A stretch of 64,000 bases of DNA from Betaproteobacteria bacterium HGW-Betaproteobacteria-12 (GCA_002842345.1 PHCU01000004.1:1-64000), one strand, 5' to 3'; positions 11,831 through 20,487 are shown, counted from the stretch's first letter. A program made the numbers and translations. Notes: generated by a model not told the origin, from the letters alone.

Positions 11831-12387
11831 GGAAAAGCAGCCCCTCTCCCCAGCCCTCTCCCCGCAAGCGGGGAGAGGGAGTAAACACCCCTCTCCCGCA
11901 CGCGGGAGAGGGGAAGGGGGAGAGGGTACTGCTGCAAAACGCCAAATCACTCCGCAGCAACCAGACCGACGCCGAACAGAAGCTCTGGTACCACCTGCGC
12001 GCCCACCGCTTCATGGGGCTGAAATTCAAGCGACAGAAGCCAATTGGCCGCTACATTGCCGACTTCATCTGCGTCGAACAAAAACTGATCGTCGAACTGG
12101 ATGGCGGACAGCATGCCGACCAGACAGCCTACGACACGGAGCGTGACGGCTGGCTGCGCGGTGAGGGCTATACGGTGCTGCGGTTCTGGAACAACGAGGT
12201 GATGCAGGGAATGGAGGGGGTGCTGGAGAGGATTCGGCTTACCCTCTCCCCCGACCCCTCTCCCGCGAGCGGGAGAGGGGAGCAAGACAACCCCCTCGCC
12301 CCGCTTGCGGGGAGGGGGCTGGGGAGAGGGGAGCAGGACAACCCCCTCGCCCCGCTTGCGGGGAGAGGGCTGGGGAGAGGGGAATGA
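11827..12387 (+). CDS. DUF559 (Vsr-like) endonuclease domain protein; ends of the ORF lie in palindromic repeats
   Basis: LRSNQTDAEQKLWYHLRAHRFMGLKFKRQKPIGRYIADFICVEQKLIVELDGGQHADQTAYDTERDGWLRGEGYTVLRFWNNEV is a typical DUF559 core; true start uncertain. Confidence 0.85.
   Translation: MRKSSPSPQPSPRKRGEGVNTPLPHAGEGKGERVLLQNAKSLRSNQTDAEQKLWYHLRAHRFMGLKFKRQKPIGRYIADFICVEQKLIVELDGGQHADQTAYDTERDGWLRGEGYTVLRFWNNEVMQGMEGVLERIRLTLSPDPSPASGRGEQDNPLAPLAGRGLGRGEQDNPLAPLAGRGLGRGE
11840..11931. repeat. CCCTCTCCC-type palindromic repeat, 5' side of DUF559 gene
   Basis: cccctctccccagccctctccccgcaagcggggagaggga...cccctctcccgcacgcgggagaggggaagggggagaggg. Confidence 0.88.
12238..12384. repeat. CCCTCTCCC-type palindromic repeats with tandem partial copies, 3' side of DUF559 gene
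   Basis: accctctcccccgacccctctcccgcgagcgggagagggg followed by two near-identical gagca(a/g)gacaaccccctcgccccgcttgcggggag.gggctggggagagggg units. Confidence 0.88.
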
Positions 12388-13583
12388 TCACCACCGACTT
12401 CATCGCCTTCACCCTCGCCTCGCTCAAGGCGCACCGCCTGCGCACGGTGCTCACGGCGCTGGGCATCGCCGTGGGCATCGCCTCGGTGATCCTGCTCACT
12501 TCCATCGGCGAGGGCCTGCACCGCTTCGTCATTGCCGAGTTCACCCAGTTCGGCACCAACATCATCGGCATCTCGCCCGGCCGCACCCAGACGCATGGCG
12601 GCGCCCTCGGCGCAGTGAACACCGTGCGCCCGCTTTCCATCGACGACGCTGTGGCCTTGCGCCGCGCGCCGTATGTCCTGCTCTCCGTTCCTGTCGTGCA
12701 GGGCAACGCCGAAGTCGTGCATGCGGGCAAAAGCCGCCGCGTCACCCTTTATGGCACCGGGCCGGATTTCTCCAAAGCGTTCACCATGCGCGTGGCCAGC
12801 GGCGAATTCCTGCCCCACGACGACGTGCATGCGGCACGCGCCTTCGTCGTGCTCGGCTCCAAGGTCGCACGCGAACTGTTCGGCGACGACAACCCGCTCG
12901 GCAGCCGCATCCGCGTCGGCGGCGAGCGCTACCGCGTCGTCGGCGTCATGGAATCCAAGGGGCAGGTGCTCGGCTTCGACCTCGACGACACGGTCTACAT
13001 CCCGGTGGCGCGCGCGCTCGACATGTTCAACCGCGAGAGCCTGATGGAGATCGACGTCATCTATGAACCGACGGCGCCATTGGCCGAAGTGGAGGAAGGC
13101 CTGCGCAGCATCCTCGTCGCGCGCCATGGCGCCGAGGACTTCACCATCACCCCGCAGCAGAAGATGCTGGAGGTGTTCGGCACGGTGCTCGATGCCATCA
13201 CCTTCGCCGTGGCGGCCATCGGCGGCATCTCGCTGGTGGTGGGCGGCGTCGGCATCCTCACCATCCTCACCATCGGCGTGGCCGAGCGCACCTCCGAGAT
13301 CGGCCTGCTGCGCGCCATCGGCGCGACACGAAAACGCATCCTGCTGCTCTTCCTCGGCGAGGCCGCGCTGCTCTCCGCCCTCGGCGGCGCGGCCGGCCTG
13401 CTGCTGGGCTGGAGCATCGCCGTCCTGCTGACGCTGACTTTCCCGGCGCTGCCGGTGCACACGCCCTGGCTGTATGCCGTGCTGGCCGAAGGGGTCGCCA
13501 TCGGCGTGGGGCTGGCCGCCGGTGTTGTGCCCGCGCGCCGCGCCGCGCGCCTCGATCCGCTCGAAGCGCTGCGCAGCGAATGA
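12384..13583 (+). CDS. ABC transporter permease (MacB/FtsX family), second copy
   Basis: HRLRTVLTALGIAVGIASVILLTSIGEGL and RTSEIGLLRAIGAT. Confidence 0.92.
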   Translation: MITTDFIAFTLASLKAHRLRTVLTALGIAVGIASVILLTSIGEGLHRFVIAEFTQFGTNIIGISPGRTQTHGGALGAVNTVRPLSIDDAVALRRAPYVLLSVPVVQGNAEVVHAGKSRRVTLYGTGPDFSKAFTMRVASGEFLPHDDVHAARAFVVLGSKVARELFGDDNPLGSRIRVGGERYRVVGVMESKGQVLGFDLDDTVYIPVARALDMFNRESLMEIDVIYEPTAPLAEVEEGLRSILVARHGAEDFTITPQQKMLEVFGTVLDAITFAVAAIGGISLVVGGVGILTILTIGVAERTSEIGLLRAIGATRKRILLLFLGEAALLSALGGAAGLLLGWSIAVLLTLTFPALPVHTPWLYAVLAEGVAIGVGLAAGVVPARRAARLDPLEALRSE

Positions 13584-13590
13584 GGCTTCC

Positions 13591-13684
13591 CCGTGGGAGC
13601 GGCGTCCACGCCGCGATATCAGCGGCTGCACCCCAAGGGTGTTTCCTGCGAGGCATTATCGCGGCGTGGACGCCGCTCCCACGG
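13591..13684. repeat. GTGGGAGCGGCGTCCACGCCGCGATA palindromic repeat
   Basis: gtgggagcggcgtccacgccgcgatatc...attatcgcggcgtggacgccgctcccac. Confidence 0.88.
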
Positions 13685-13692
13685 GCATTCCC

Positions 13693-14916
13693 ATGACAGT
13701 CATCCAGCCGCTCGATCCGCTGCGCGAACGCGCCTTGCTGCTGATGCTGGCCGGCATCCAGTTCGCGCACATCCTCGATTTCATGATCATGATGCCGCTC
13801 GGGCCGATCCTGGTGCGCGCGTTCGGCATCGGCACGCACGAATTCGGTCTGCTCGTCTCGGCGTATACCTTCAGCGGTGCCGCCACCGGCCTGCTGGCGG
13901 CCACTTTCGTCGACCGCTTCGAGAGGAAGCGCCTGCTGCTGGGCATGTTCGCCCTCTTCACGCTGGCCACGCTGGCCTGCGGCCTGGCGCCGAGCTTCGG
14001 CCTCCTGATGCTGGCGCGCTGCGCCGCCGGCGCCTTCGGCGGCGTGCTCGGCTCGATGGTGCAGACCATGGTCGGCGACCTGATTCCCTTCGAGCGCCGC
14101 GGCCGCGCCAGCGGCACCATCATGTCGGCCTTCGCCCTGTCGACCGTTGCCGGCGTGCCGCTCTCGCTGGTGCTCGCCAACCACTTCGGCTGGCGCGCGC
14201 CCTTCATCTTCATCGCCGCCCTCGCCACCGGCCTGCTCGTGCTCGGCTGGAAGATGCTGCCCACGCTGCGCGGGCACCTGCGTTCCGCCGTCATCGGCGA
14301 AACGGAGCGCGCCCATCCCCTCGCCGCGATGGGGGAAGTGCTGCGCGACGCCAACCACCTGCGCGCGCTCGGCTTCATGGCGCTGATCATGTTCTCCGGC
14401 TTCACCGTGATTCCCTACATCACCCTCTACTCGGTAGCCAACGTCGGCATCCGCCAGGAGGATCTCTACCTGATCTATCTCGCCGGCGGCTGCGCCACCT
14501 TCTTCACTTCGCGACTGATCGGGCGGCTGGCGGACCGCCACGGCAAGGTGCGCGTCTACCGCATCGTCGCGTTCTGCTCCATGGTGCCGCTGATCATCCA
14601 GACGCATCTCGTTCCGGTGCCGCTGTGGCTGATGATCGTCGTCTCGACCCTCTTCTTCATCTTCGTGCCGGGCCGCATGGTGCCGGCCATGGCCATCGTC
14701 ACCTCGGCGGTGCAGTCGCGGCTGCGCGGCACCTTCCTCTCGATAAGCGGCGCCACCCAGCAGCTGGCCTCCGGCGCGGCCTCCTTCGTCGGCGGCCTCA
14801 TCATCGCGCAGGACGCGGCGGGGCACATCGTGCGCTATGACTGGGTGGGCTGGCTCGCCGTCGCCGCCACCCTGCTGGCGATGGCGCTTGCCAGCCGCAT
14901 CCGGTTTCGTGCCTGA
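13693..14916 (+). CDS. MFS transporter
   Basis: 12-TM MFS protein (FAHILDFMIMMPLGPILVRAFGI...FVDRFERKRLLL); ATG at 13693. Confidence 0.9.
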   Translation: MTVIQPLDPLRERALLLMLAGIQFAHILDFMIMMPLGPILVRAFGIGTHEFGLLVSAYTFSGAATGLLAATFVDRFERKRLLLGMFALFTLATLACGLAPSFGLLMLARCAAGAFGGVLGSMVQTMVGDLIPFERRGRASGTIMSAFALSTVAGVPLSLVLANHFGWRAPFIFIAALATGLLVLGWKMLPTLRGHLRSAVIGETERAHPLAAMGEVLRDANHLRALGFMALIMFSGFTVIPYITLYSVANVGIRQEDLYLIYLAGGCATFFTSRLIGRLADRHGKVRVYRIVAFCSMVPLIIQTHLVPVPLWLMIVVSTLFFIFVPGRMVPAMAIVTSAVQSRLRGTFLSISGATQQLASGAASFVGGLIIAQDAAGHIVRYDWVGWLAVAATLLAMALASRIRFRA

Positions 14917-14968
14917 AGACTGGGGAACCCAGTCCGAAGAAGTACTCTTGGGGTGTGCCTGAACGCGC

Positions 14969-15062
14969 CCCCTCTCCCCAACCCTCTCCCCCGGTGCCGG
15001 GGGAGAGGGAGTCGATGTACTCCCCTCTCCCGCTTGTGGGAGAGGGGCCGGGGGAGAGGGTT
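14969..15062. repeat. CCCTCTCCC-type palindromic repeat
   Basis: cccctctccccaaccctctcccccggtgccgggggagaggga...cccctctcccgcttgtgggagaggggccgggggagaggg. Confidence 0.88.
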
Positions 15063-15155
15063 GCGGGAGTTGTCATGAGCGCCGCCCCCGGCTAGAATCG
15101 TTTCATATATAAAGAAACGCGGCTCACCGCGTGCCCACCCCGCAGAGGAGGAGAA

Positions 15156-15926
15156 ATGGCATCACAGATGACCGAGGTCGAGCCGCGCCGGGACTTCCCG
15201 AAAATCCGCGACGTGCCGATGGAACAGCCGCTGAAATGGCTCAAGCTCGGCTGGGGCGACCTGATCTCCTGCCCCACCGCCAGCCTGTTCTACGGCTTCT
15301 GCTTCGTCGCCGGCGGCGCGCTGATGGTGCTGGCGCTCGGCGGCGCGCCCGAGTACATCGCCGCCGTCACCTCGGGCTTCCTCATCCTCGGCCCCTTCTT
15401 CGCCATCGGCCTCTACGAGATCAGCCGCCGGCACGAAAAGCAGCAGCCCTGCAGCCTCATGCCCACGCTCATGGCATGGAAGGGCAATGCCGGCAACCTG
15501 GGCATCTTCACGGCTGTCCTGCTGGTCATCTTCCTGGTCTGGGCGCGCGCCTCGATGGTCGCCTTCGCCCTCTTCTACTCGGGCGAGATGCCGAGCATGA
15601 GCGGCTTCCTGCGGCATGTCATTTCCACCGACCACATCGGCTTCCTGCTGGCCTATTTCGCCATCGGCGGCATTTTTTCCCTGATCGCCTTCTCCATCAG
15701 CCTGATCACCATCCCGCTCATGCTCGACCGCAACCTCGACGCCATCACCGCCGCCATCACCAGCGTGCGTGCCCTCTTCGCCAACCCGGCCGCCATGTTC
15801 GTCTGGGCCGGCCTCATCGCGCTGCTCGGCGGCCTCGGCCTCGTCACCTTCCTCGCCGGCATGCTCATCGCCGGCCCCATCCTTGGCCACGCCACCTGGC
15901 ACGCCTATCGCGACCTCATCGAATAG
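15156..15926 (+). CDS. DUF2189 domain-containing membrane protein
   Basis: MEQPLKWLKLGWGDLISCPTASLFYGFCFVAGGALM; multi-TM, DUF2189-like. Confidence 0.8.
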   Translation: MASQMTEVEPRRDFPKIRDVPMEQPLKWLKLGWGDLISCPTASLFYGFCFVAGGALMVLALGGAPEYIAAVTSGFLILGPFFAIGLYEISRRHEKQQPCSLMPTLMAWKGNAGNLGIFTAVLLVIFLVWARASMVAFALFYSGEMPSMSGFLRHVISTDHIGFLLAYFAIGGIFSLIAFSISLITIPLMLDRNLDAITAAITSVRALFANPAAMFVWAGLIALLGGLGLVTFLAGMLIAGPILGHATWHAYRDLIE

Positions 15927-15935
15927 AATGGTTGG

Positions 15936-17105
15936 ATGAATCCCGCCCATCGCGCCGTCGGCCTCCTTGCCGCCTGCCAGGCGCTGCTGCTCACCAACGG
16001 CGTCACCCTCGTTGCCATCAATGCCCTGGCCGGTTTCGCGCTGGCGCCGGACAAGCGGCTGGCCACGCTGCCTGTCGTCGGTTACGTGCTCGGCTCGGCG
16101 GTGTCGACCCTGCCCGCCTCGCACTTCATGCGCCGGCATGGCCGCCGCGCCGGCTTCCTGCTCGGCACCTTCTGCGGCATGCTCGGCGGCGCCATCGGTG
16201 CGGCGGCGATCCTCCTGCAGAGCTTCTGGCTGCTCTGCGCGGCCACCTTCTGCTCGGGCATCTACCAGGCCTTCGGCCAGTACCTGCGCTTCGCCGCGGC
16301 GGAAGTGGCGCCGGCCGACTGGAAAAGCCGCGCCATCTCGCTGACGCTGGCCGGCGGCATCCTCGGCGGTTTCATCGGCCCGGCCGTCGGCAAATGGACG
16401 CGCGACCTGGCGCAGCCGCAGTACATCGCCTCGTATGCCTCGCTCATCGGCTTCGCCCTCGTCGCCATGATGATCGCCGCCAGCCTGCGCTTCCCGCCGC
16501 AAAGTCAGGCCGAGCAGCACGGCGGCGGCCGGCCGCTGAAAGAGATTGCGCGCCAGCCCGTCTTCATCGTCGCCGCGCTGGCCGCCGCCGCCGGCTACGG
16601 CGTCATGAATTTGCTGATGAACGCCACGCCGCTGGCGATGGACTTCTGCGGCCTCGGCTTCGGCGACACCGCCTTCGTCCTGCAGTGGCACGTCATCGGC
16701 ATGTTCGCGCCGAGCTTCTTCACCGGCCACCTCATTGCCCGCTTCGGCGTGCTCAACGTCCTCTTCGCCGGCGCCGTGCTGATGTTCGCCTGCATCGGCA
16801 TCGCCGTGCAGGGGATCACGCTGATGCACTTCTGGTGGGCGCTGCTGCTGCTCGGCGTCGGCTGGAACTTCCTCTACATCGGCGGCACGACGCTGCTCAC
16901 CGAGGCCTACACGCCGGCGGAGAAAGCCAAGACGCAGGGCCTCAACGACTTCCTCATGTTCTTCGCCATGGCCGGCTCCTCCTTCGCCTCCGGCGTCGTC
17001 GTCACCAGCGCCGGCTGGAGCGTGCTCAACCAGATCGCCATCCCCTTCGTCGCCCTGACCGCGCTGGGCAGCGCCATCCTCTGGATGAAGCGCCGCGCCA
17101 ATTAA
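15936..17105 (+). CDS. MFS transporter
   Basis: Multi-TM MFS-type protein (LPVVGYVLGSAVSTLPASHFMRRHGRRAGFLLG). Confidence 0.87.
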   Translation: MNPAHRAVGLLAACQALLLTNGVTLVAINALAGFALAPDKRLATLPVVGYVLGSAVSTLPASHFMRRHGRRAGFLLGTFCGMLGGAIGAAAILLQSFWLLCAATFCSGIYQAFGQYLRFAAAEVAPADWKSRAISLTLAGGILGGFIGPAVGKWTRDLAQPQYIASYASLIGFALVAMMIAASLRFPPQSQAEQHGGGRPLKEIARQPVFIVAALAAAAGYGVMNLLMNATPLAMDFCGLGFGDTAFVLQWHVIGMFAPSFFTGHLIARFGVLNVLFAGAVLMFACIGIAVQGITLMHFWWALLLLGVGWNFLYIGGTTLLTEAYTPAEKAKTQGLNDFLMFFAMAGSSFASGVVVTSAGWSVLNQIAIPFVALTALGSAILWMKRRAN

Positions 17106-17151
17106 CCCCCCTCTCCCCGGAATCGGGGAGAGGGCCGGGGTGAGGGGCAAC
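17105..17151. repeat. CCCTCTCCC-type palindromic repeat
   Basis: ccccctctccccggaatcggggagagggccggggtgagggg directly after the MFS stop. Confidence 0.8.
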
Positions 17152-17174
17152 ACCGACAGCGGTATACTCGCCCC

Positions 17175-17525
17175 ATGAAACGCCTCCTCCCCCTCTTCGC
17201 CCTGCTCTGCCTGGCCCCCGCCCACGCCGACGAAGCCGCCGACCTCGACGCGCTTTGCGCCGCCGCCGGCGGGCAAGTGAAGCGCACCGACATCTCCAAC
17301 GTCCGCCGCACCGACTGCGCCGGCCCGCAAGTCACCTGGTTCCACATCCACTCCACCGGCACGCAGGGCCGCACCATGGTCAACTACACCGCCACCCGCA
17401 CCGGCAACTGGCGCAGCGCCCTCGACGCCGCGGCCGCCGACCTCGCCAAGCTTTGCGGCGAGCAACCGCCGAACATCCAGCTCCAGGAAGAAAAGCTCAG
17501 CGCCAGTTGCGGCTCGGGAAAGTAA
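17175..17525 (+). CDS. small secreted hypothetical protein
   Basis: Signal peptide MKRLLPLFALLCLAPAHA; coding-like composition. Confidence 0.7.
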   Translation: MKRLLPLFALLCLAPAHADEAADLDALCAAAGGQVKRTDISNVRRTDCAGPQVTWFHIHSTGTQGRTMVNYTATRTGNWRSALDAAAADLAKLCGEQPPNIQLQEEKLSASCGSGK

Positions 17526-17733
17526 AAGTCAGTCCCTGCAGCACGGCGCACCCATGCCTGCCACGATACGCTCGCTCGCAAGCACGGCGCATGCCTGCCC
17601 TGTTACTGGCAGGAAGAAGCTTGCCATAAAGGAAAATCCTTGAGATAAACAAACTTTGGCTATGCCTCCATGTCCGATGCAATATTATTTGCAAATTTGG
17701 TACCTACTTTAGGTTAGGTTTTATTCACCTCAC

Positions 17734-18573
17734 ATGAAGCACACTTACTACTCGCAACGCAGAGGGACCAACCCGAATCTCAAAGGCTTACCTTTGCCAG
17801 ACATCATTGATTTGTTTCTTCGCGTATTCGCGCAACTACAAGATGACGGCTATTTCCATGAGGCATTTGGATTCGAGTGCGTCGATGCCGATCACATTGA
17901 TGGGCGCGTTCGAGATGTCGAGTTGGAGATGCTCCTAAGCATCGGAAAGAAGGGGCTTTGGCCGATACATAAAACGGCCTCCACTTACTCAGAGGACGAT
18001 TTCTTCGACATTCTTGAGTTTCTCTATCAGCACGTATCCAAACCTATTGATGGAACCTTTCACAGTTGGAATAACTGTGGAATGCACTGGGAAACATTCA
18101 ACCAATCCGAGGGGCAAACCGAGTTCAGAGCGAAGGTTAATTCCGTCCTAGCGCGCTACGTAAATCCGTTTGAGCTTTCGCAAAATGGCGAGGTTTTATC
18201 GAAACCGGAGGCCGGCTTTGAGGCGATCTTTGAAGCTGATGTACCGTCTAAAGACTCAAATGTCGTAGGCCGTATCAATGCCGCTATTCTTCGGTATCGC
18301 AGGCATGGCTCGACGATTGACGACCGCAGACAGGCGGTTCGTGATTTGGCAGACGTTCTTGAGTATCTCCGACCGAAGGTCAAAACGCTGCTCACTTCTG
18401 AGGACGACAAAGCTCTGTTCAACATTGCTAATAACTTTGGCGTCAGACACCACAATGACAAACAGAAGACAGCCTATGATGCAGCACTCTGGTTGAGCTG
18501 GATGTTCTATTTCTACCTTGCAACTATCCATGTCGTGCTCCGCAAGATCGAGCACGACAGCACCAACAAATGA
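17734..18573 (+). CDS. uncharacterised accessory protein, Abi/HEPN-like C terminus
   Basis: 279 aa, lower GC than neighbours; C-terminal NIANNFGVRHHNDKQKTAYDAALWLSWMFYFYLATIHVVLRKIE recalls Abi-associated proteins. Confidence 0.65.
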   Translation: MKHTYYSQRRGTNPNLKGLPLPDIIDLFLRVFAQLQDDGYFHEAFGFECVDADHIDGRVRDVELEMLLSIGKKGLWPIHKTASTYSEDDFFDILEFLYQHVSKPIDGTFHSWNNCGMHWETFNQSEGQTEFRAKVNSVLARYVNPFELSQNGEVLSKPEAGFEAIFEADVPSKDSNVVGRINAAILRYRRHGSTIDDRRQAVRDLADVLEYLRPKVKTLLTSEDDKALFNIANNFGVRHHNDKQKTAYDAALWLSWMFYFYLATIHVVLRKIEHDSTNK

Positions 18574-18630
18574 ACACAGGTTTGGCCATGAATCCTAACT
18601 CGAACGTTTGCCTCATGACTGGCACCCACG

Positions 18631-19434
18631 ATGACTGAACGATTCTCGAAGAGACACGGTTACCACCCAGCTCACAAAGCCGAAATTTCCGTGCGGCAGG
18701 ATGCGCCACATGAACTGCGTGGCATCGTTGTCCAGCTTGCATACGAGTGCGGCTTTCGGCCGAAAAGCCTTCGCCCTCTTGTGTGTCGCATTCTCAGAAA
18801 GCGTCCCGACCCGATCAATTGGTCTGAGTACCCAAACATCGACAACGAAGTGCGCGGCCTTGTTGATGATTGTGATTGGTATCAGGTGTACGACATCATC
18901 GAAGGGATCGCCGGCGCTATACGCGAGATGCCTTCCTCCTACGAAACAGAGAAGTTCGAGAGCGAGCTCAACGACTACTTCCTCGAAAATGGCATCGGTT
19001 GGAAATTGTCGAATGGCGTAGTCGAGATGCGTGGCCCGGAAATTTTCGAGGAAGTTGTCGGTACTGCTGAACGGGAACTTGAAACCAAATACTTCAGTAC
19101 TGCTAAGAATGAACTACATGAGGCGCTACGCGATTTGTCTCGGCGTCCTGTCTCCGATATAACCGGCGCGATACAGCATTCAATGGCCGCGCTCGAATGT
19201 GTGGCCCGCGAAGCTTGTGGTGACTCCAAGGCCAATCTCGGTGACATCATGAAGCGCTACCGCGATATTGTTCCTCGCCCCCTTGATGAGGCTATCGCGA
19301 AGACATGGGGTTACGCTTCGGAAAACGCACGCCATATCAGCGAGGGAAGAGCGCCAACGTTCGAGGAGGCTGAGTTGGTTGTCGGTGTTGTTGCAGCTCT
19401 CGCAACATACTTGGCGCGAAAACATGAGGCATAA
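18631..19434 (+). CDS. AbiJ N-terminal-domain-4-like protein (abortive-infection related)
   Basis: MTERFSKRHGYHPAHKAEISVRQDAPHELRGIVVQLAYECGFRPKSLRPLVCRILRKRPDPINWSEYPNI...CDWYQVYDIIE matches the remembered AbiJ_NTD4 pattern. Confidence 0.75.
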   Translation: MTERFSKRHGYHPAHKAEISVRQDAPHELRGIVVQLAYECGFRPKSLRPLVCRILRKRPDPINWSEYPNIDNEVRGLVDDCDWYQVYDIIEGIAGAIREMPSSYETEKFESELNDYFLENGIGWKLSNGVVEMRGPEIFEEVVGTAERELETKYFSTAKNELHEALRDLSRRPVSDITGAIQHSMAALECVAREACGDSKANLGDIMKRYRDIVPRPLDEAIAKTWGYASENARHISEGRAPTFEEAELVVGVVAALATYLARKHEA

Positions 19435-19516
19435 CCCTACAGGCCACCAGACGCAGAGCGATAAAGCCGCGCAGCGCCGGCGACCTCCACGTTGAGCGTA
19501 CTAGGAGTTGTCCCGC

Positions 19517-20029
19517 ATGCCTGATATGTTCGAAGAAAGAAAGAAACAGGTACTTGCGCCAATTTTCTTCGAGGCCGGCGCGGCGCTATACGACTGTCAG
19601 ACCTTCGAATACGGCATCGCCTATTTGCTCTATCTGTTCTCGCGCCTTGGAGCCACTGGCCTAGATCCTGCCCACTGCGCTGCAATTCTGGACGACGAAG
19701 AGAAGAAGACTGCTGGCCAACTCGCTCAATTGCTTCAAAAGCATCTTCGCATCAGCGAAGACCTTGAGGAGGGACTTGCCAAGGCGCTGCGGGCGCGCAA
19801 TTGCTTAGTTCATCGCTTCCTCATTGATAACGTCGAACGAATGCTGGAGGTACGGGAGCACGATGCTCTGATAAAAGAAATCAGAGGTCTTCGCTCCACA
19901 GTCCAGAGATGCCAGAAGCAACTTGATCCGTTTGCGCGAGCTTTGGCCCAGTCCCTTGACGGGGCGTCTTTCGATATGTGGGCTTCCGAAGCGAAGGAAC
20001 AATTTCTCCGAGATACACGTGAGCATTAG
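19517..20029 (+). CDS. uncharacterised HEPN-like protein
   Basis: Helical 170-aa protein with ALRARNCLVHRFL, an R-x4-H HEPN-type motif; ATG at 19517. Confidence 0.6.
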   Translation: MPDMFEERKKQVLAPIFFEAGAALYDCQTFEYGIAYLLYLFSRLGATGLDPAHCAAILDDEEKKTAGQLAQLLQKHLRISEDLEEGLAKALRARNCLVHRFLIDNVERMLEVREHDALIKEIRGLRSTVQRCQKQLDPFARALAQSLDGASFDMWASEAKEQFLRDTREH

Positions 20030-20158
20030 GAACAGTACGCCCAACCCGGCGTGCGACCCTATTCGCTTCGCTCTCTGGACGCTGCGCGATAAAGCCGCGC
20101 AGCGCCCCTGACCATGAACGTTCTGCCCCCTGGGTTCTCATATGAACTTGGCGGAAAC

Positions 20159-20446
20159 ATGAAAACCGTAACTCTTGATGTACGAGCGCCCGCCGATTCA
20201 ATGGCGGATTCTGCGCGCGCCTGAAAAACAGGAAAGCCTCGGAAAACTACGCGTATCAGCTTCGCCACGCCTGAGCTGCTTTGGCGGGTGCTGACTGAAA
20301 AACGATGGGAATTGCTCAAGGTGCTCTGCGGTGCGGGGCCAGCGCCCATTCGCGAAGCCCATAGCGCGGCGATACTCCAGAGACCAAACCCTTCATTCAG
20401 CGGACTGCGCGGCACCCGGCCGCCGTCCTGTGGAGGCTGACTTTTG
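20159..20446 (+). pseudogene. remnant of an HTH DNA-binding (HVO_A0114/TumA antitoxin-like) gene
   Basis: atg-initiated frame MKTVTLDVRAPADSMADSARA*KTGKPRKTTRISFATPELLWRVLTEKRWELLKVLCGAGPAPIREA; in-frame TGA at codon 22 and loss of family similarity after REA. Confidence 0.65.
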
Positions 20447-20487
20447 ATCCAGCCCTGCTGGACGTTCGGATAACCCCCTATTCCGCC

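Noticed and set aside
10488-12384. Repeat clusters as a CRISPR array
   Set aside because: Units are palindromes of unequal spacing and share similar centres; no regular spacers and no cas genes.
11089-12387. 432-aa ORF taken as one protein
   Set aside because: First ~246 codons are an out-of-frame reading of permease 1; only the part from about 11827 is the DUF559 gene.
15162-17465. 767-aa minus-strand ORF opposite DUF2189 and MFS genes
   Set aside because: Gly/Glu/Arg/Ala-rich shadow translation; + strand genes are clearly real.
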